From Allobosea sp. (lineage in GTDB: Bacteria > Pseudomonadota > Alphaproteobacteria > Rhizobiales > Beijerinckiaceae): DNA of 64,000 bases. The stretch is taken from the NCBI RefSeq assembly GCF_017308015.1, contig NZ_JAFKFW010000002.1, positions 248,001 to 312,000 on the forward strand, in the 5' to 3' direction. The translations under genes were made by a program, and so were the position numbers. Below, in pieces: positions 43,515 to 53,388 of this stretch. Numbering within the stretch: position 1 is the first letter of the stretch; every line of letters begins with the position of its first letter. A model generated the notes under the pieces. The model had not been told where the DNA came from, did no database searches, and worked only from the letters and a program-made list of their open reading frames with translations.

Positions 43515-44960
43515 ATGACGACAACGCAAGACGGGCCGGCGACGGCACCGGCCGAGCGCGCCACGCCCGCCCAGATCGCGCAGATCAAACAGCGCGCCGC
43601 GATCCTCTCGGTGATGGCCACGATCCTGCTCACGGCGGCGAAGATCGTCGGCGCCATCATCTCCGGCTCGCTCGCCCTGCTCACCGACGCCCTGCAGGGA
43701 CTGGTCGATGTCGGCTCGACTCTATTCACCTGGTTCGCCGTACGGGCCTCCGACAAGCCCGCCGACGACGAGCATCATTACGGCCATGGCAAGGTCGAGG
43801 CGCTCGCTGCGCTGGTCGAGACCGCGATCCTGTTCACGCTGGCCGGAGCGATCCTGTGGGAGGCCGGCAACCGGCTCTGGACCAATGTCATCGCGCATGT
43901 CGAGGTGACACCGCTCGTCATCGGCGTGCTCGTGCTCTCGATGACCGTCGACGCCATTCGCTGGCGCTCCCTGACCAAGGTCGCCAAGGAAACCGGCAGC
44001 GAGGCGCTCGCCGGCGAAGCCACGCATTTCTCGGCGGATTTCGTCGGCTCGGCGCTGGTGCTCATCGGGCTGATCGGCGTCTGGTACGGCTTCGAGCGTG
44101 CCGATACCGCTGCCGCCTTCGCGATCGCGGCCTATACCGCCTTCTCGGCCTATCGCCTCGCCCGGCGCGTGCTGGACACGCTGATGGATGCCGCGCCCGA
44201 AGGTGTCGGCGAGACCCTGCGCGAGGTCGCGCGCGGCGTGCCGGGCGTCGTCGGCATCAACTGGCTGCGCGTGCGCCCGGCCGGCGGACGCGTCCATGGC
44301 GAGATCGGCATCAGCGTCTCGCGGACTCTGCCGCTCGACCGCGTCGTGGCGATCAAGGCCCAGCTCGGCGACGCCCTGACGAAGGCCGAGCCCGGCGCTG
44401 AAATCACGATCACTGCCGATCCCGTGCAGGTCGACGACGAGACCGCGCTGGAACGCGTGCTGCTGATTGCGCTCAAGCTCAAGATTCCGGTGCACCATGT
44501 CACGGTGCACTCGATCGGCGACAAGCTCTCGGTCAGCCTAGACATGGAAGTCGACCAGAGCCTGCCGCTCGGCGATGCCCATGAGATCGCAACCCGGCTG
44601 GAAAGCGCGATCCGCGCCGAATTCGGCGGCGAGACCGAGGTCGAGACCCATATCGAACCGATGGAGACCGGCCAGCCTGCCGGCCACAACGCCGCCTGGG
44701 AAACCGTCGAGGACATCGGCAAGGCACTCGCGAGCGAGGCCGCGAAGCTCGCCGGACCGATCCACGACATCCACAGCGTGCGCGTGCGCCAGACGGTCAA
44801 GGGACTGGTGGTGAACTACCATTGCCGCGTCGATCCCGTGCTGAACGTTGCAGCAGTGCATGACGCGGTCGATGCGATCGAGCGCGCTGTGCGGATCGCC
44901 CGCCCGCAGGTCTGCCGGCTGGTGAGCCATGCCGAGCCGGCGGTTCCGGCGGGGAACTGA
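43515..44960 (+). CDS. cation diffusion facilitator transporter with three tandem C-terminal domains
   Basis: 481 residues, against about 300 for FieF/CDF proteins. Six membrane segments (about 28-220). The TM2 site is QxxxD (Q61, D65), where FieF has DxxxD; TM5 has HFSAD with H171 and D175. The DEHHYGHGK loop is conserved. The cytoplasmic part then contains three successive ZT-dimer-like ferredoxin folds (about 225-303, 304-385 and 386-475), two of them ending in HxEP (HIEP, HAEP). It should export a divalent metal (Zn, Fe, Mn, Co or Cd) by proton antiport. No metal regulator is adjacent. Confidence 0.88.
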   Translation: MTTTQDGPATAPAERATPAQIAQIKQRAAILSVMATILLTAAKIVGAIISGSLALLTDALQGLVDVGSTLFTWFAVRASDKPADDEHHYGHGKVEALAALVETAILFTLAGAILWEAGNRLWTNVIAHVEVTPLVIGVLVLSMTVDAIRWRSLTKVAKETGSEALAGEATHFSADFVGSALVLIGLIGVWYGFERADTAAAFAIAAYTAFSAYRLARRVLDTLMDAAPEGVGETLREVARGVPGVVGINWLRVRPAGGRVHGEIGISVSRTLPLDRVVAIKAQLGDALTKAEPGAEITITADPVQVDDETALERVLLIALKLKIPVHHVTVHSIGDKLSVSLDMEVDQSLPLGDAHEIATRLESAIRAEFGGETEVETHIEPMETGQPAGHNAAWETVEDIGKALASEAAKLAGPIHDIHSVRVRQTVKGLVVNYHCRVDPVLNVAAVHDAVDAIERAVRIARPQVCRLVSHAEPAVPAGN

Positions 44961-45037
44961 GTCCACACCGGACGAGGCTTCCGACGGCGCCCAGCAAAGG
45001 TTACATACGCTCCCTGACCTTCGACATCAGGGATTCG

Positions 45038-47683
45038 ATGCGCACCGAAGACGCCCCGCTGATCCGCCTCGAGGATTACCGCCCCAGCGACTGGCTGATC
45101 GACACGGTCGATCTCGACGTCGGCCTGCATCCACAGAAGACGCGCGTGCGAGCCCTGCTCGCACTGCGGCCCAACCCGGAAGGGCAGCCAGGCGCGCCGC
45201 TGAAGCTCGACGGCGACGAGCTCGCGCTGAAGTCGCTCGCCATCGACGGCAAGCCGCTGAACGCATCCGCCTATACGGCGACGCCCCAGGCGCTGACGAT
45301 CCCCAACCCGCCGGCGCATGATTTCACACTGACGATCGAGACCGAGCTCGACCCTTCCGCCAATACCAAGCTGATGGGGCTCTATCGCTCCTCGCAGGTC
45401 TATTGCACGCAGTGCGAGGCGGACGGCTTCCGCCGCATCACCTATTTCCTCGACCGGCCGGACGTCATGAGCGTCTACACCGTCAGGCTCGAAGCGGCGA
45501 AGACCGAGGCGCCGGTACTGCTCTCCAACGGCAATCTCGTCGCGGCTGCCGAACTGCCGGGCGGCGACCGGCATTTCGCCGTCTGGCACGATCCGCACCC
45601 CAAGCCGGCCTATCTCTTCGCGCTGGTCGGCGGGGCACTCGACCATGTCCGGCAGGACTACGTCACCGCCGATGGCCACAAGGTCGAGCTTGCCGTCTAT
45701 GTCGAGCCCGGCAAGGCCGATCGCGCCGGCTGGGCGCTGGATTCGCTGGTGCGTTGCATGCGCTGGGACGAGAAGGTCTTCGGCCGCAACTACGACCTCG
45801 ACGTGTTCAACGTCGTCGCCGTGTCCGATTTCAACATGGGGGCGATGGAGAACAAGGGCCTCAACATCTTCAACGACAAATATGTGCTGGCCGATCCGCA
45901 GACCGCGACGGACGGCGACTACGCGTCGATCGAGGCGATCATCGCTCACGAGTATTTCCATAACTGGACCGGCAACCGCATCACCTGCCGCGACTGGTTC
46001 CAGCTCTGCCTGAAAGAGGGCCTCACCGTCTTCCGGGACCAGGAATTCTCCGCCGACGAACGCTCGCGCCCGGTGAAGCGCATCGCCGATGTCCGCACCC
46101 TGCGTTCGACCCAGTTCTCGGAGGATGCCGGCCCCCTCGCGCATCCGGTCCGGCCGCGCGCCTACAAGGAAATCAACAACTTCTATACACCGACGGTCTA
46201 TGAGAAGGGCGCGGAAGTCATCCGCATGCTCAAGGTGCTGATCGGCGACGACGCCTTCAAGCGCGGCATGGACCTCTATTTCGAGCGCTGCGACGGCACG
46301 GCCGCGACGATCGAGGAATTCCTCGCCTGCTTCGCCGAAACCTCCGGCCAGAATCTCGACCATTTCGCGAGGTGGTACGAGCAGGCGGGCACGCCGACCA
46401 TCGTCGCCTCCGGCCGCTACGACGCGGCGGCGAAGCGCTACACGCTCGATCTGGCGCAGAGCACGCCGCCGACGCCCGGCCAGCCCGAGAAGCAACCGGT
46501 CGTGCTGCCGATCAAGCTCGGCCTCGTCGGGGCCAAGGGCGACCTGCCGTTGAAGACGGCCTCGAACGCCTATGCCGGCGACGGGCTCGTCGTGCTCGAC
46601 CAGCCGTCCCTGTCGGTGACCTTCGAGGATGTCGCGGAGGCGCCGATCCCCTCGCTGATGCGCGGCTTCTCGGCCCCGGCGCGACTCGATCTCGATCTGT
46701 CCGACAGCGACCTGCTGCGGCTGTTCTCGGCCGACAGCGATTCCTTCAACCGCTGGCAGGCCCTGCAGAGTGTTGCGACACGCGCTCTGGTGACCGCAGG
46801 CAAGCCCGGTGCCGATGCCGGCATACTCGCCGCAACCGCCGGAAAGCTCGGCGAAGCCTTGCGCGGCTTCCTCAAGGCCGACGGCCTGTCCGACCCGGCC
46901 TTCGCGGCGCAGGTGCTGCGCCTGCCTGCGCCGGCCGACATCGCGCGCGAGATCGGTGGGGATGTCGACCCCGATGCGATCTTCGCCGCCCACCGCAAAC
47001 TGTCGACCGCGATCGGCAAGGCCCTGCTCGGCGAATTGCCGGGCCTGCGCGGGGCTCTCGCCGCAAGCGGCGCCTATCGCCCCGATGCGGCCTCCGCGGG
47101 ACGGCGGGCGCTGCGCAACGAGTTGCTGGGGCTGGCAGCGCTAGCCGCGCCTGCCGATACCGCCGATCTCTGCGATAAGCAGTTCGCCGATGGCGACAAT
47201 CTGACCGATCGCCTCGCGGCGCTCGCCGCCATGACACTGATCCCCGGCGAGCGTCGCGATTCCTTGATCGCCCGCTTCGCCGAGACCTATGCGAGCGAGC
47301 CGCTGGTGCTCGACAAATGGCTGATGGCGCAGGCGCTGATCGCCGAGCCCGGCACGCTCGACCGGGTCAAGCACCTGATGCAGCACTCCTCCTTCTCGCT
47401 CGGCAATCCCAACCGGGTGCGGGCGCTGATCGGCGGCTTCGCGGCGAACCTGACCCAGTTCAACCGGGCCGATGGCGCAGGCTACGACTTCATCGCCGAT
47501 ATCGTCGTCGCGCTCGACAAGACCAATCCGCAAGTCGCCTCGCGGCTGCTCGGTTCGTTCAAAAGCTGGCGCATGCTGGAGCCCGGGCGCAAGCGCCTCG
47601 CTCAGGAGGCTTTGACTACCGTCGCGCGCCTGCCGAACCTGTCGCGGGACGTCGCCGACATCGCCGAAAGAGCACTCGCCTGA
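45038..47683 (+). CDS. pepN: aminopeptidase N (M1 family)
   Basis: 881 residues, normal for bacterial PepN. The exopeptidase motif GAMEN is at 268-272; the zinc site HEYFH is at 304-308 with E327 (LCLKEG) as third ligand. N-terminal beta domain and a long helical C-terminal domain follow the expected order. It removes N-terminal residues from peptides in the cytosol. The ATG before RTEDAPLIRL is the only plausible start. A large gap of 385 bases follows. Confidence 0.95.
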   Translation: MRTEDAPLIRLEDYRPSDWLIDTVDLDVGLHPQKTRVRALLALRPNPEGQPGAPLKLDGDELALKSLAIDGKPLNASAYTATPQALTIPNPPAHDFTLTIETELDPSANTKLMGLYRSSQVYCTQCEADGFRRITYFLDRPDVMSVYTVRLEAAKTEAPVLLSNGNLVAAAELPGGDRHFAVWHDPHPKPAYLFALVGGALDHVRQDYVTADGHKVELAVYVEPGKADRAGWALDSLVRCMRWDEKVFGRNYDLDVFNVVAVSDFNMGAMENKGLNIFNDKYVLADPQTATDGDYASIEAIIAHEYFHNWTGNRITCRDWFQLCLKEGLTVFRDQEFSADERSRPVKRIADVRTLRSTQFSEDAGPLAHPVRPRAYKEINNFYTPTVYEKGAEVIRMLKVLIGDDAFKRGMDLYFERCDGTAATIEEFLACFAETSGQNLDHFARWYEQAGTPTIVASGRYDAAAKRYTLDLAQSTPPTPGQPEKQPVVLPIKLGLVGAKGDLPLKTASNAYAGDGLVVLDQPSLSVTFEDVAEAPIPSLMRGFSAPARLDLDLSDSDLLRLFSADSDSFNRWQALQSVATRALVTAGKPGADAGILAATAGKLGEALRGFLKADGLSDPAFAAQVLRLPAPADIAREIGGDVDPDAIFAAHRKLSTAIGKALLGELPGLRGALAASGAYRPDAASAGRRALRNELLGLAALAAPADTADLCDKQFADGDNLTDRLAALAAMTLIPGERRDSLIARFAETYASEPLVLDKWLMAQALIAEPGTLDRVKHLMQHSSFSLGNPNRVRALIGGFAANLTQFNRADGAGYDFIADIVVALDKTNPQVASRLLGSFKSWRMLEPGRKRLAQEALTTVARLPNLSRDVADIAERALA

Positions 47684-48068
47684 AAAACTGACGATACATC
47701 TCGGCCCTCATTCCACGGAGCGCCGGAAGACGCGCCGAGAAGGATATTCCAGTGCTCTCCGAGACATCCTTCAGGATGCCACCTCTCGGCTCCTGGGGAA
47801 GAGAGCCGAGGTGTAAGGCAGCCTGCCGGACAAGGGCAAAGCGGCTCGCTCCAGGATGGTTAACGCCGACCTGTCCAAAAGATTAACGTTTCATTACCCG
47901 CGCAGGATTCATCACAACAAGCCCCACAACCTAAAGGAGAATTCGACACTCCTGACTCAACTCAGGGCTAGACAAACCGAGCCCCTCGGATTCAACTGAC
48001 AGTGATTCGCGGGGATGCGGCACGTCTCCCGATCTTACTGACGGTAAAGTTCCGAAGGGGGACCGGGC
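47684..48068. other. 385-base gap with two hairpins and no gene
   Basis: Between pepN and the PAS kinase I see no convincing gene on either strand. It holds a CATCCT-TC-AGGATG hairpin (47765-47778) and an 8-bp CTCGGCTC/GAGCCGAG hairpin (47785-47810), then an AT-richer stretch (about 47860-47900) likely to contain the kinase promoter. A small RNA is possible but unsupported. Confidence 0.5.
47883..47897 (+). promoter_or_regulatory. candidate CtrA-type site (one mismatch)
   Basis: TTAA-N7-TTAC, one base from the CtrA consensus TTAA-N7-TTAA(C), lies about 170 bases before the PAS kinase start in the AT-rich part of the gap. CtrA is the cell-cycle regulator of alphaproteobacteria. Such short matches occur by chance, so this is weak. 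Confidence 0.3.
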
Positions 48069-50363
48069 ATGTCGCGTGCCAACGCGGGCTGCGCACCTGT
48101 GCGCGCCGATACGATTCTGGGTGTAGCGCGCTCGCTGACGCACCCTCTGTATCATCGCTTTGAAAGCTTCGAGCCCGCCTTCCGCACCGCAATCCCTGCG
48201 TTTGTGGGGATTTTCCTGATCATTCTCGCCGCCGGCGCGCTGATCCAGACGGCGGCCATGCGCGACGACGCCCTCGTCGACGCAGCCGGTGACATGGACC
48301 TGGTTTCGGCCCTGGTCGCCCGGGAACTCGATGCGGCCACGCTGGCAGGCAAGGAGCCGGCAGCGGTGCTGGCCGCACTGACCGCGCGCCACCTTGCCGC
48401 CCATGGCCGCTTCGTCCATGTCAGCGGCGCCGATGGCCGGGTCATCGCCAGCGAACCGGTGATCGGCCAGACGCAGCGCACGCTCGTCGACTTCCTCGGC
48501 CAGACCCAGCCGCTGACCGTGTTCGGCGACCGCGCGGGCGTGATGCGCATCACCCTGCCGAACGGTGCCGACGTCTTCGCCAGCGTCCGCAATCTCTCCG
48601 CCCCCCTCGGACAGGTCGCGGTGCTGCAGCCGGTTTCCCGCGCCCTCTCGACCTGGCAGCTCCGCCGCTCCGGGCTGATCATCCTGTTCGGCGCTGCCGG
48701 ACTTATCCTCGGCGTCACCACGCTTGCTTTCATGCTCCAGTCCAAGCGGGCAAGCGCTGCCGACCAGGACTGCGACTGCGTGCGCGAGCGCATCGACACG
48801 GCGCTAAACCGGGGCCATTGCGGCCTCTGGGACTGGGATCTCGCACGCGGCCGAATCTACTGGTCGGATTCGATGTATGCCCTGCTCGGTTACGACCGCA
48901 CCGGCGAATACATGTCGTTCGGCGAGGTCTCGAGCTTTATCAACCAGGAGGATGTCGACCTCTATGCGCTGGCCGACGCGGTCAGCCGCGGCGAGGCCGA
49001 CCATCTCGACCGCGAGTTCCGCGTCCGCGCCGCATCAGGCGAATGGATCTGGCTCAAGGCCCGCGCCGAGCTGGTGATCGACCGGCGCACCCGTTCGCGC
49101 CATCTCGTCGGAATCGTCGTCGACATCTCCGAGCAGCGCCGCATGGCCGAACGTACCGCGACCTCCGACGCCCGCCTGCGCGACGCCGTCGAGGCGATCT
49201 CGGAAGCCTTCGTGCTGTGGGACGCCGACAACCGCCTCGTGCTCTGCAACGCCAAGTACCAACAGCTTCACCAGCTCCCGGCCGACGTTCTGCAGTCCGG
49301 GACCTCCTATGACGAAATCATGGAGCTCTCCGCCCAGCCGCAGATCGACCGCGAGCCGATGCGGGTGCAACGCGGCACCGCCGGCGCCTCCTACGAGGCC
49401 CGTCTTTCCGATGGCCGCTGGCTGCAGATCAACGGCCGCCGCACCAAGGATGGCGGCTCTGTCTCGGTCGGCACCGACATCACCAAGCTCAAGCAGCAGG
49501 AGGAGCGCCTGACCCAGTCCGAGCACCAGCTCCTGATGCATGTCACCGATCTCAAGGCCTCGCGCCAGAAGCTCGAGGCCCAGGCCCAGCAGCTCGCCGA
49601 TCTCGCCGAGCGCTATCTCGAGCAGAAGGCCTCCGCCGAGAGCGCCAACCGCGCCAAGTCCGAATTCCTCGCCAATATGAGCCATGAGCTGCGCACGCCG
49701 CTCAACGCCATCATCGGCTTCTCCGAGATCATGGAGAACGGTCTGTTCGGCCCGCTCGGCGAAAAATACACCGATTACGTTCGCGACATCCGCTCCAGCG
49801 GTGGCTACCTGCTCAGCATCATCGACGACATCCTCGACATGTCCCGCATCGAATCCGGCCGCCTCCGCCTGGAAAAGACCGAGATCGCGCTCGGCCCGGT
49901 GCTCGACCAAGCATTGCAGAAGGTCCAACCGGAAGTCGAGCGCAAGCAGCTCGTTCTGGCCATCGAAGGCCCGCTCGATACCCATCTGGAGGCAGACCCG
50001 CACGCGCTCTACCAGATCCTCGGCAACCTGCTCGACAACGCCGCCAAGTTCACCCCGGAAGGCGGGCGGATCGCGGTCCGCACCCGCCATGTCCCCGGCG
50101 CGCTCAACATCTTCATCGAGGATACCGGCATCGGCATCCCCAAGGAGAAGATCGACCGCGTCGGCCGCCCGTTCGAGCAGGTCGAGGGCGATCTGGTCCG
50201 CAGCTACAAGGGCTCGGGTCTCGGGCTCGCCATCGCCCGCTCGCTCACCGAGCTGCATGGCGGCTCGCTGCGCCTGCGCTCGGCCATGGGCGCCGGCACC
50301 ATCGTCATGGTTCATCTGCCGCTCGACGGCGGCGCCAATCGCGTGACCGCTCAGGCGGCGTGA
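48069..50363 (+). CDS. PAS-domain sensor histidine kinase
   Basis: 764 residues. Two membrane segments (about 37-60 and 200-222) bracket a periplasmic sensor loop. Two PAS folds follow (about 240-365, with GLWDWDLARGRIYWS and DISEQRRMAE, and about 370-475), a coiled coil, then HisKA with MSHELRTPLNAIIGFSE and phospho-acceptor H539. The ATPase domain has NLLDNAAKFTPEGG, DTGIGIP and GSGLGLAI. AAGGGG precedes the ATG. No adjacent response regulator on the same strand. It belongs with the alphaproteobacterial PdhS/PleC-like large kinases by layout. Confidence 0.9.
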   Translation: MSRANAGCAPVRADTILGVARSLTHPLYHRFESFEPAFRTAIPAFVGIFLIILAAGALIQTAAMRDDALVDAAGDMDLVSALVARELDAATLAGKEPAAVLAALTARHLAAHGRFVHVSGADGRVIASEPVIGQTQRTLVDFLGQTQPLTVFGDRAGVMRITLPNGADVFASVRNLSAPLGQVAVLQPVSRALSTWQLRRSGLIILFGAAGLILGVTTLAFMLQSKRASAADQDCDCVRERIDTALNRGHCGLWDWDLARGRIYWSDSMYALLGYDRTGEYMSFGEVSSFINQEDVDLYALADAVSRGEADHLDREFRVRAASGEWIWLKARAELVIDRRTRSRHLVGIVVDISEQRRMAERTATSDARLRDAVEAISEAFVLWDADNRLVLCNAKYQQLHQLPADVLQSGTSYDEIMELSAQPQIDREPMRVQRGTAGASYEARLSDGRWLQINGRRTKDGGSVSVGTDITKLKQQEERLTQSEHQLLMHVTDLKASRQKLEAQAQQLADLAERYLEQKASAESANRAKSEFLANMSHELRTPLNAIIGFSEIMENGLFGPLGEKYTDYVRDIRSSGGYLLSIIDDILDMSRIESGRLRLEKTEIALGPVLDQALQKVQPEVERKQLVLAIEGPLDTHLEADPHALYQILGNLLDNAAKFTPEGGRIAVRTRHVPGALNIFIEDTGIGIPKEKIDRVGRPFEQVEGDLVRSYKGSGLGLAIARSLTELHGGSLRLRSAMGAGTIVMVHLPLDGGANRVTAQAA

Positions 50364-50384
50364 GGCTCCGGCCTCCACCGCCTC

Positions 50385-50413
50385 GTCATGGTCGGGCCTG
50401 ACCCGAGAATGAC
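50385..50413. repeat. single REP-like palindrome
   Basis: GTCATGGTCGGGCCTGACCC and following GAGAATGAC form a 29-bp imperfect palindrome between the PAS kinase stop and the convergent glnE stop. Its core TCGGGCCTGACCCGA is identical to that of the composite element at 41945-42035. Confidence 0.75.
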
Positions 50414-50417
50414 GCCC

Positions 50418-53372
50418 TTATCCCTTCCGCGCCCCGCCCAAGATGCGCGTGAAGATCGCCCTCACTGCGCCGCGGACCTCGTCCAGCTCCGCCTTCAGGA
50501 CCTTAGCATCCGGTCGGCCGACCGCTGTCGCGATCCGGCGCAGCACCCGGGGCGGAACGGCCTTGGGATCGAAGGCTTCCTCGACCGTGAAGCGCTGCCA
50601 GAGCTGGACGTCACCGATCAGACGATGCGCCTCCAGCAAGGCCGAGGCATCCCCGTCCGAGAGCAGGCCGGCAGCCTTGGCCGCGGCGAAGACCGAGGCC
50701 GTATCGTTGACGATCAGGCTGGAGTGCTCGCTGGCATAGGCCAGCAGCAGGAACTGGGCGAGGAAGTCGAGATCGGTGATACCGCCGGCCGCGAGCTTCA
50801 GGTCCCAGGGGTCCTTCTCGCCTTTCTCCTTCGCAATGAGGGCACGCATCTCGGCGACCGCCGCCGCGACCTTGGCCGGCTCGCGCTTGCGCGAGAGGAT
50901 CGTCCGGATCGAGGCTTCCACGCGCTTCGCCAGCCCGGCGTCCCCCGCGACGATGCGGGCACGGGTCAGCGCCATCTCCTCCCAGATCTCGGCCTCGCCG
51001 GAATGATAGGCCTCAAAGCTGGCGAACTGGGTCGCGGCCGGGCTCTTGTTGCCGGTCGGCCGAAGACGCATGTCGACCTGATAGAGCGTGCCGCGCCGCG
51101 TCGGCACGGTCAGCGCCGCGACCAGACGCTGGGTGAAGCGGACATGCCATGTGACGGGATCGAGACTCCTGGCTCCGTCACTCGGGCCAGCCTCCTCCGG
51201 CCGGTCATAGAGCAGGATCAGGTCGAGATCGGATGAAGGTGTGAGTTCGCCGGCGCCGAGCCGACCAAGGCCCAACACCACGGTCTCCGCCCCCTCGATA
51301 GCGCCGTGGTCTTCCGTGAAGGACCGGCGCGTATCGGCGAAGGCGACGCGCAGGCAGGCTTCGGCGACGGCGCAATAGGCCTGCCCTGCTCCCTGAGCCG
51401 GATAGACGCCGGAGAGCAGCCGCGCACCGACGAGGAAATTCTCCTGCCGGGCCGCGTCGCGCAGACGGTCGAGCCCGTCCTCGACGCTCGGCGGCGGCGC
51501 GCCGACATAATTGCGGATGCGGCGCTCCAGCGCCGCGACATCAAGCACCGCCTGGCCGAAAGCGGGATCAATGACGCCGTCGAGCACATGCGGATGCAGG
51601 GCGGCAACCTTGGCGAGGCGCGGCGCGCTGCCAAGGATTTCGGCGAAGAGCGTCAGCAGCGAATCATGCGAGCGCAGCAGCGTCAGCAGCTCGACAGCAG
51701 CCGGCATCCGGACGAAAGCATTGTCGAGATGGGCGAGCGCTCCATCAGGATCGGCGGTGCGGCCGAGCGCGACGAGCAGAGCCGGCGTCAGTTCCGTCAA
51801 AACCTCGCGGGCACGGGCGCTGGTGACGGCAGCGCGGCGACCGAAATGCCAGCCACGCACCGTTTCCGCAGCCGTCGCGCCGTCGCGGAAGCCGAGCTTG
51901 CCCAATGTCTCGATCGTCTCGGGATCGGCCTCCGAGCCGGTGAAGCTCAGCGTGCCCGCCTCGGAAGCAAGGCTCGGCCCCTCCTCGAACAGCAGGGCGT
52001 AATGTCCCTCGACACACTTTGCATGCGCCGTCAGCGCCTTGCCGAAGGCGGCCGTCGAAGGATAACCGCAGAAGCGGGCGAAGGCTTCGAGCTCGCTCGC
52101 CGCTTTCGGCAGTGTCTGCGTCTGCTCGTCGGCCTGCATCTGCAGGCGGTGCTCGATCGTGCGCAGCCAGCGATAGGATTCCGACAGTTCGTCGCGGGCA
52201 TGCGGGGTGATCCAGCCCTCTGTCGTCAGCTCGACGAGCATGTCGAGCGTGCGCGGACCGCGCAGGGCCGGACGCCGCCCCCCGAAGACAAGCTGCTGGG
52301 TCTGGACGAAGAACTCGATCTCGCGGATGCCGCCGCGGCCGAGCTTCACATTGTGGCCGGCGACCGCGATGGTCTCGTGGCCCTTCACCGTCTGGATCTG
52401 GCGCTTCATCGCGTGGATGTCGGCGATGGTCGCGAAGTCGAAATATTTGCGCCAGATGAAGGGCGCGAGGTCCTTCAGAAAACGGCGGCCGAGCTCGATA
52501 TCGCCCGCGATCGGCCGCGCCTTGATCATGGCGGCGCGTTCCCAGTTCTGGCCGACCGTCTCGTAATAGGAATAGGCCGAGGGCAACGAGACCGCGACAT
52601 GGGTCGAGGCCGGGTCCGGCCGCAGGCGCAGGTCGACGCGGAAGACGTAGCCGTCCGGCGTGCGCTCCTGGATGATGCGGGCGATCTGCTGGGTCAGCTT
52701 GACGAAGAAGCTCGTGGGCTCGCCGACACCGGCCGCTTCCGCCGCCTCGGGATCGAAGAAGACGACGATGTCGATATCGGAGGAATAGTTCAGCTCGCCG
52801 GCACCGTGCTTGCCAAGCGCCAGCACCACGAGACCCGAGCCCGGGCCGGGATCTGCGGGGTCGACCAGGTTAATCCGGCCGAGATCGGCAGCCTGGCGCA
52901 GGACATGGTTCGTGGCGAGGCGCACCGCCATGTCGGCGGTCGCGGTGAGAGCGGCCGTGACGGTCTCGACATCCCAGGCGCCGCCGATATCGGCGAGCGC
53001 TATCAACAGCGCCATGGAACGGCGGAAACGGCGCAGTTCGCGAATCAGGTCGCTGGTTTCGTTTCCCTCTGCCCCAGAGGCCGCGATACCCTTCAGCAGC
53101 GCGTCGCGTCGAGCCTCCGGCGCTTCCGTCAGGCTGACGAGCAGACCGGCGGGGTCGAAGCGCATGATCTGCGCCAGGAAGGGCGAATGGGCGAGGATGC
53201 CGGCGACCAGCGCGGCACTGCGCGGATGCTCGGCCAGATGAGCGCTCAGCGCCTCGGCCGCCGCCTCGTCATGAAGCCGCTCGAGCAGCTCGCGCTTCAG
53301 CAGCGCCTCGGCCTTGGCCTTGGCCGGCAGGACCGGCGCCGCCTCGAGCCTGTCACAGAGCCGTTCCGCCAT
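50418..53372 (-). CDS. glnE: bifunctional glutamine synthetase adenylyltransferase/deadenylase
   Basis: 984 residues, standard. Two nucleotidyltransferase domains are intact: N-terminal GAGELNYSSDIDIVVFFDP (deadenylylase) and C-terminal GAGELTPSSDLDLILLYD (adenylylase), each with the DxD pair. It attaches or removes AMP on glutamine synthetase according to PII and glutamine. It starts 16 bases after the kinase gene stop, so it belongs to the minus-strand block and may be transcribed with the two-component genes. Confidence 0.95.
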   Translation of the reverse strand: MAERLCDRLEAAPVLPAKAKAEALLKRELLERLHDEAAAEALSAHLAEHPRSAALVAGILAHSPFLAQIMRFDPAGLLVSLTEAPEARRDALLKGIAASGAEGNETSDLIRELRRFRRSMALLIALADIGGAWDVETVTAALTATADMAVRLATNHVLRQAADLGRINLVDPADPGPGSGLVVLALGKHGAGELNYSSDIDIVVFFDPEAAEAAGVGEPTSFFVKLTQQIARIIQERTPDGYVFRVDLRLRPDPASTHVAVSLPSAYSYYETVGQNWERAAMIKARPIAGDIELGRRFLKDLAPFIWRKYFDFATIADIHAMKRQIQTVKGHETIAVAGHNVKLGRGGIREIEFFVQTQQLVFGGRRPALRGPRTLDMLVELTTEGWITPHARDELSESYRWLRTIEHRLQMQADEQTQTLPKAASELEAFARFCGYPSTAAFGKALTAHAKCVEGHYALLFEEGPSLASEAGTLSFTGSEADPETIETLGKLGFRDGATAAETVRGWHFGRRAAVTSARAREVLTELTPALLVALGRTADPDGALAHLDNAFVRMPAAVELLTLLRSHDSLLTLFAEILGSAPRLAKVAALHPHVLDGVIDPAFGQAVLDVAALERRIRNYVGAPPPSVEDGLDRLRDAARQENFLVGARLLSGVYPAQGAGQAYCAVAEACLRVAFADTRRSFTEDHGAIEGAETVVLGLGRLGAGELTPSSDLDLILLYDRPEEAGPSDGARSLDPVTWHVRFTQRLVAALTVPTRRGTLYQVDMRLRPTGNKSPAATQFASFEAYHSGEAEIWEEMALTRARIVAGDAGLAKRVEASIRTILSRKREPAKVAAAVAEMRALIAKEKGEKDPWDLKLAAGGITDLDFLAQFLLLAYASEHSSLIVNDTASVFAAAKAAGLLSDGDASALLEAHRLIGDVQLWQRFTVEEAFDPKAVPPRVLRRIATAVGRPDAKVLKAELDEVRGAVRAIFTRILGGARKG

Positions 53373-53388
53373 CGTTCATCGTCCTGCC

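Noticed and set aside
44816-46993. Open frame of about 725 codons on the minus strand
   Set aside because: Antisense to pepN and the CDF gene end.
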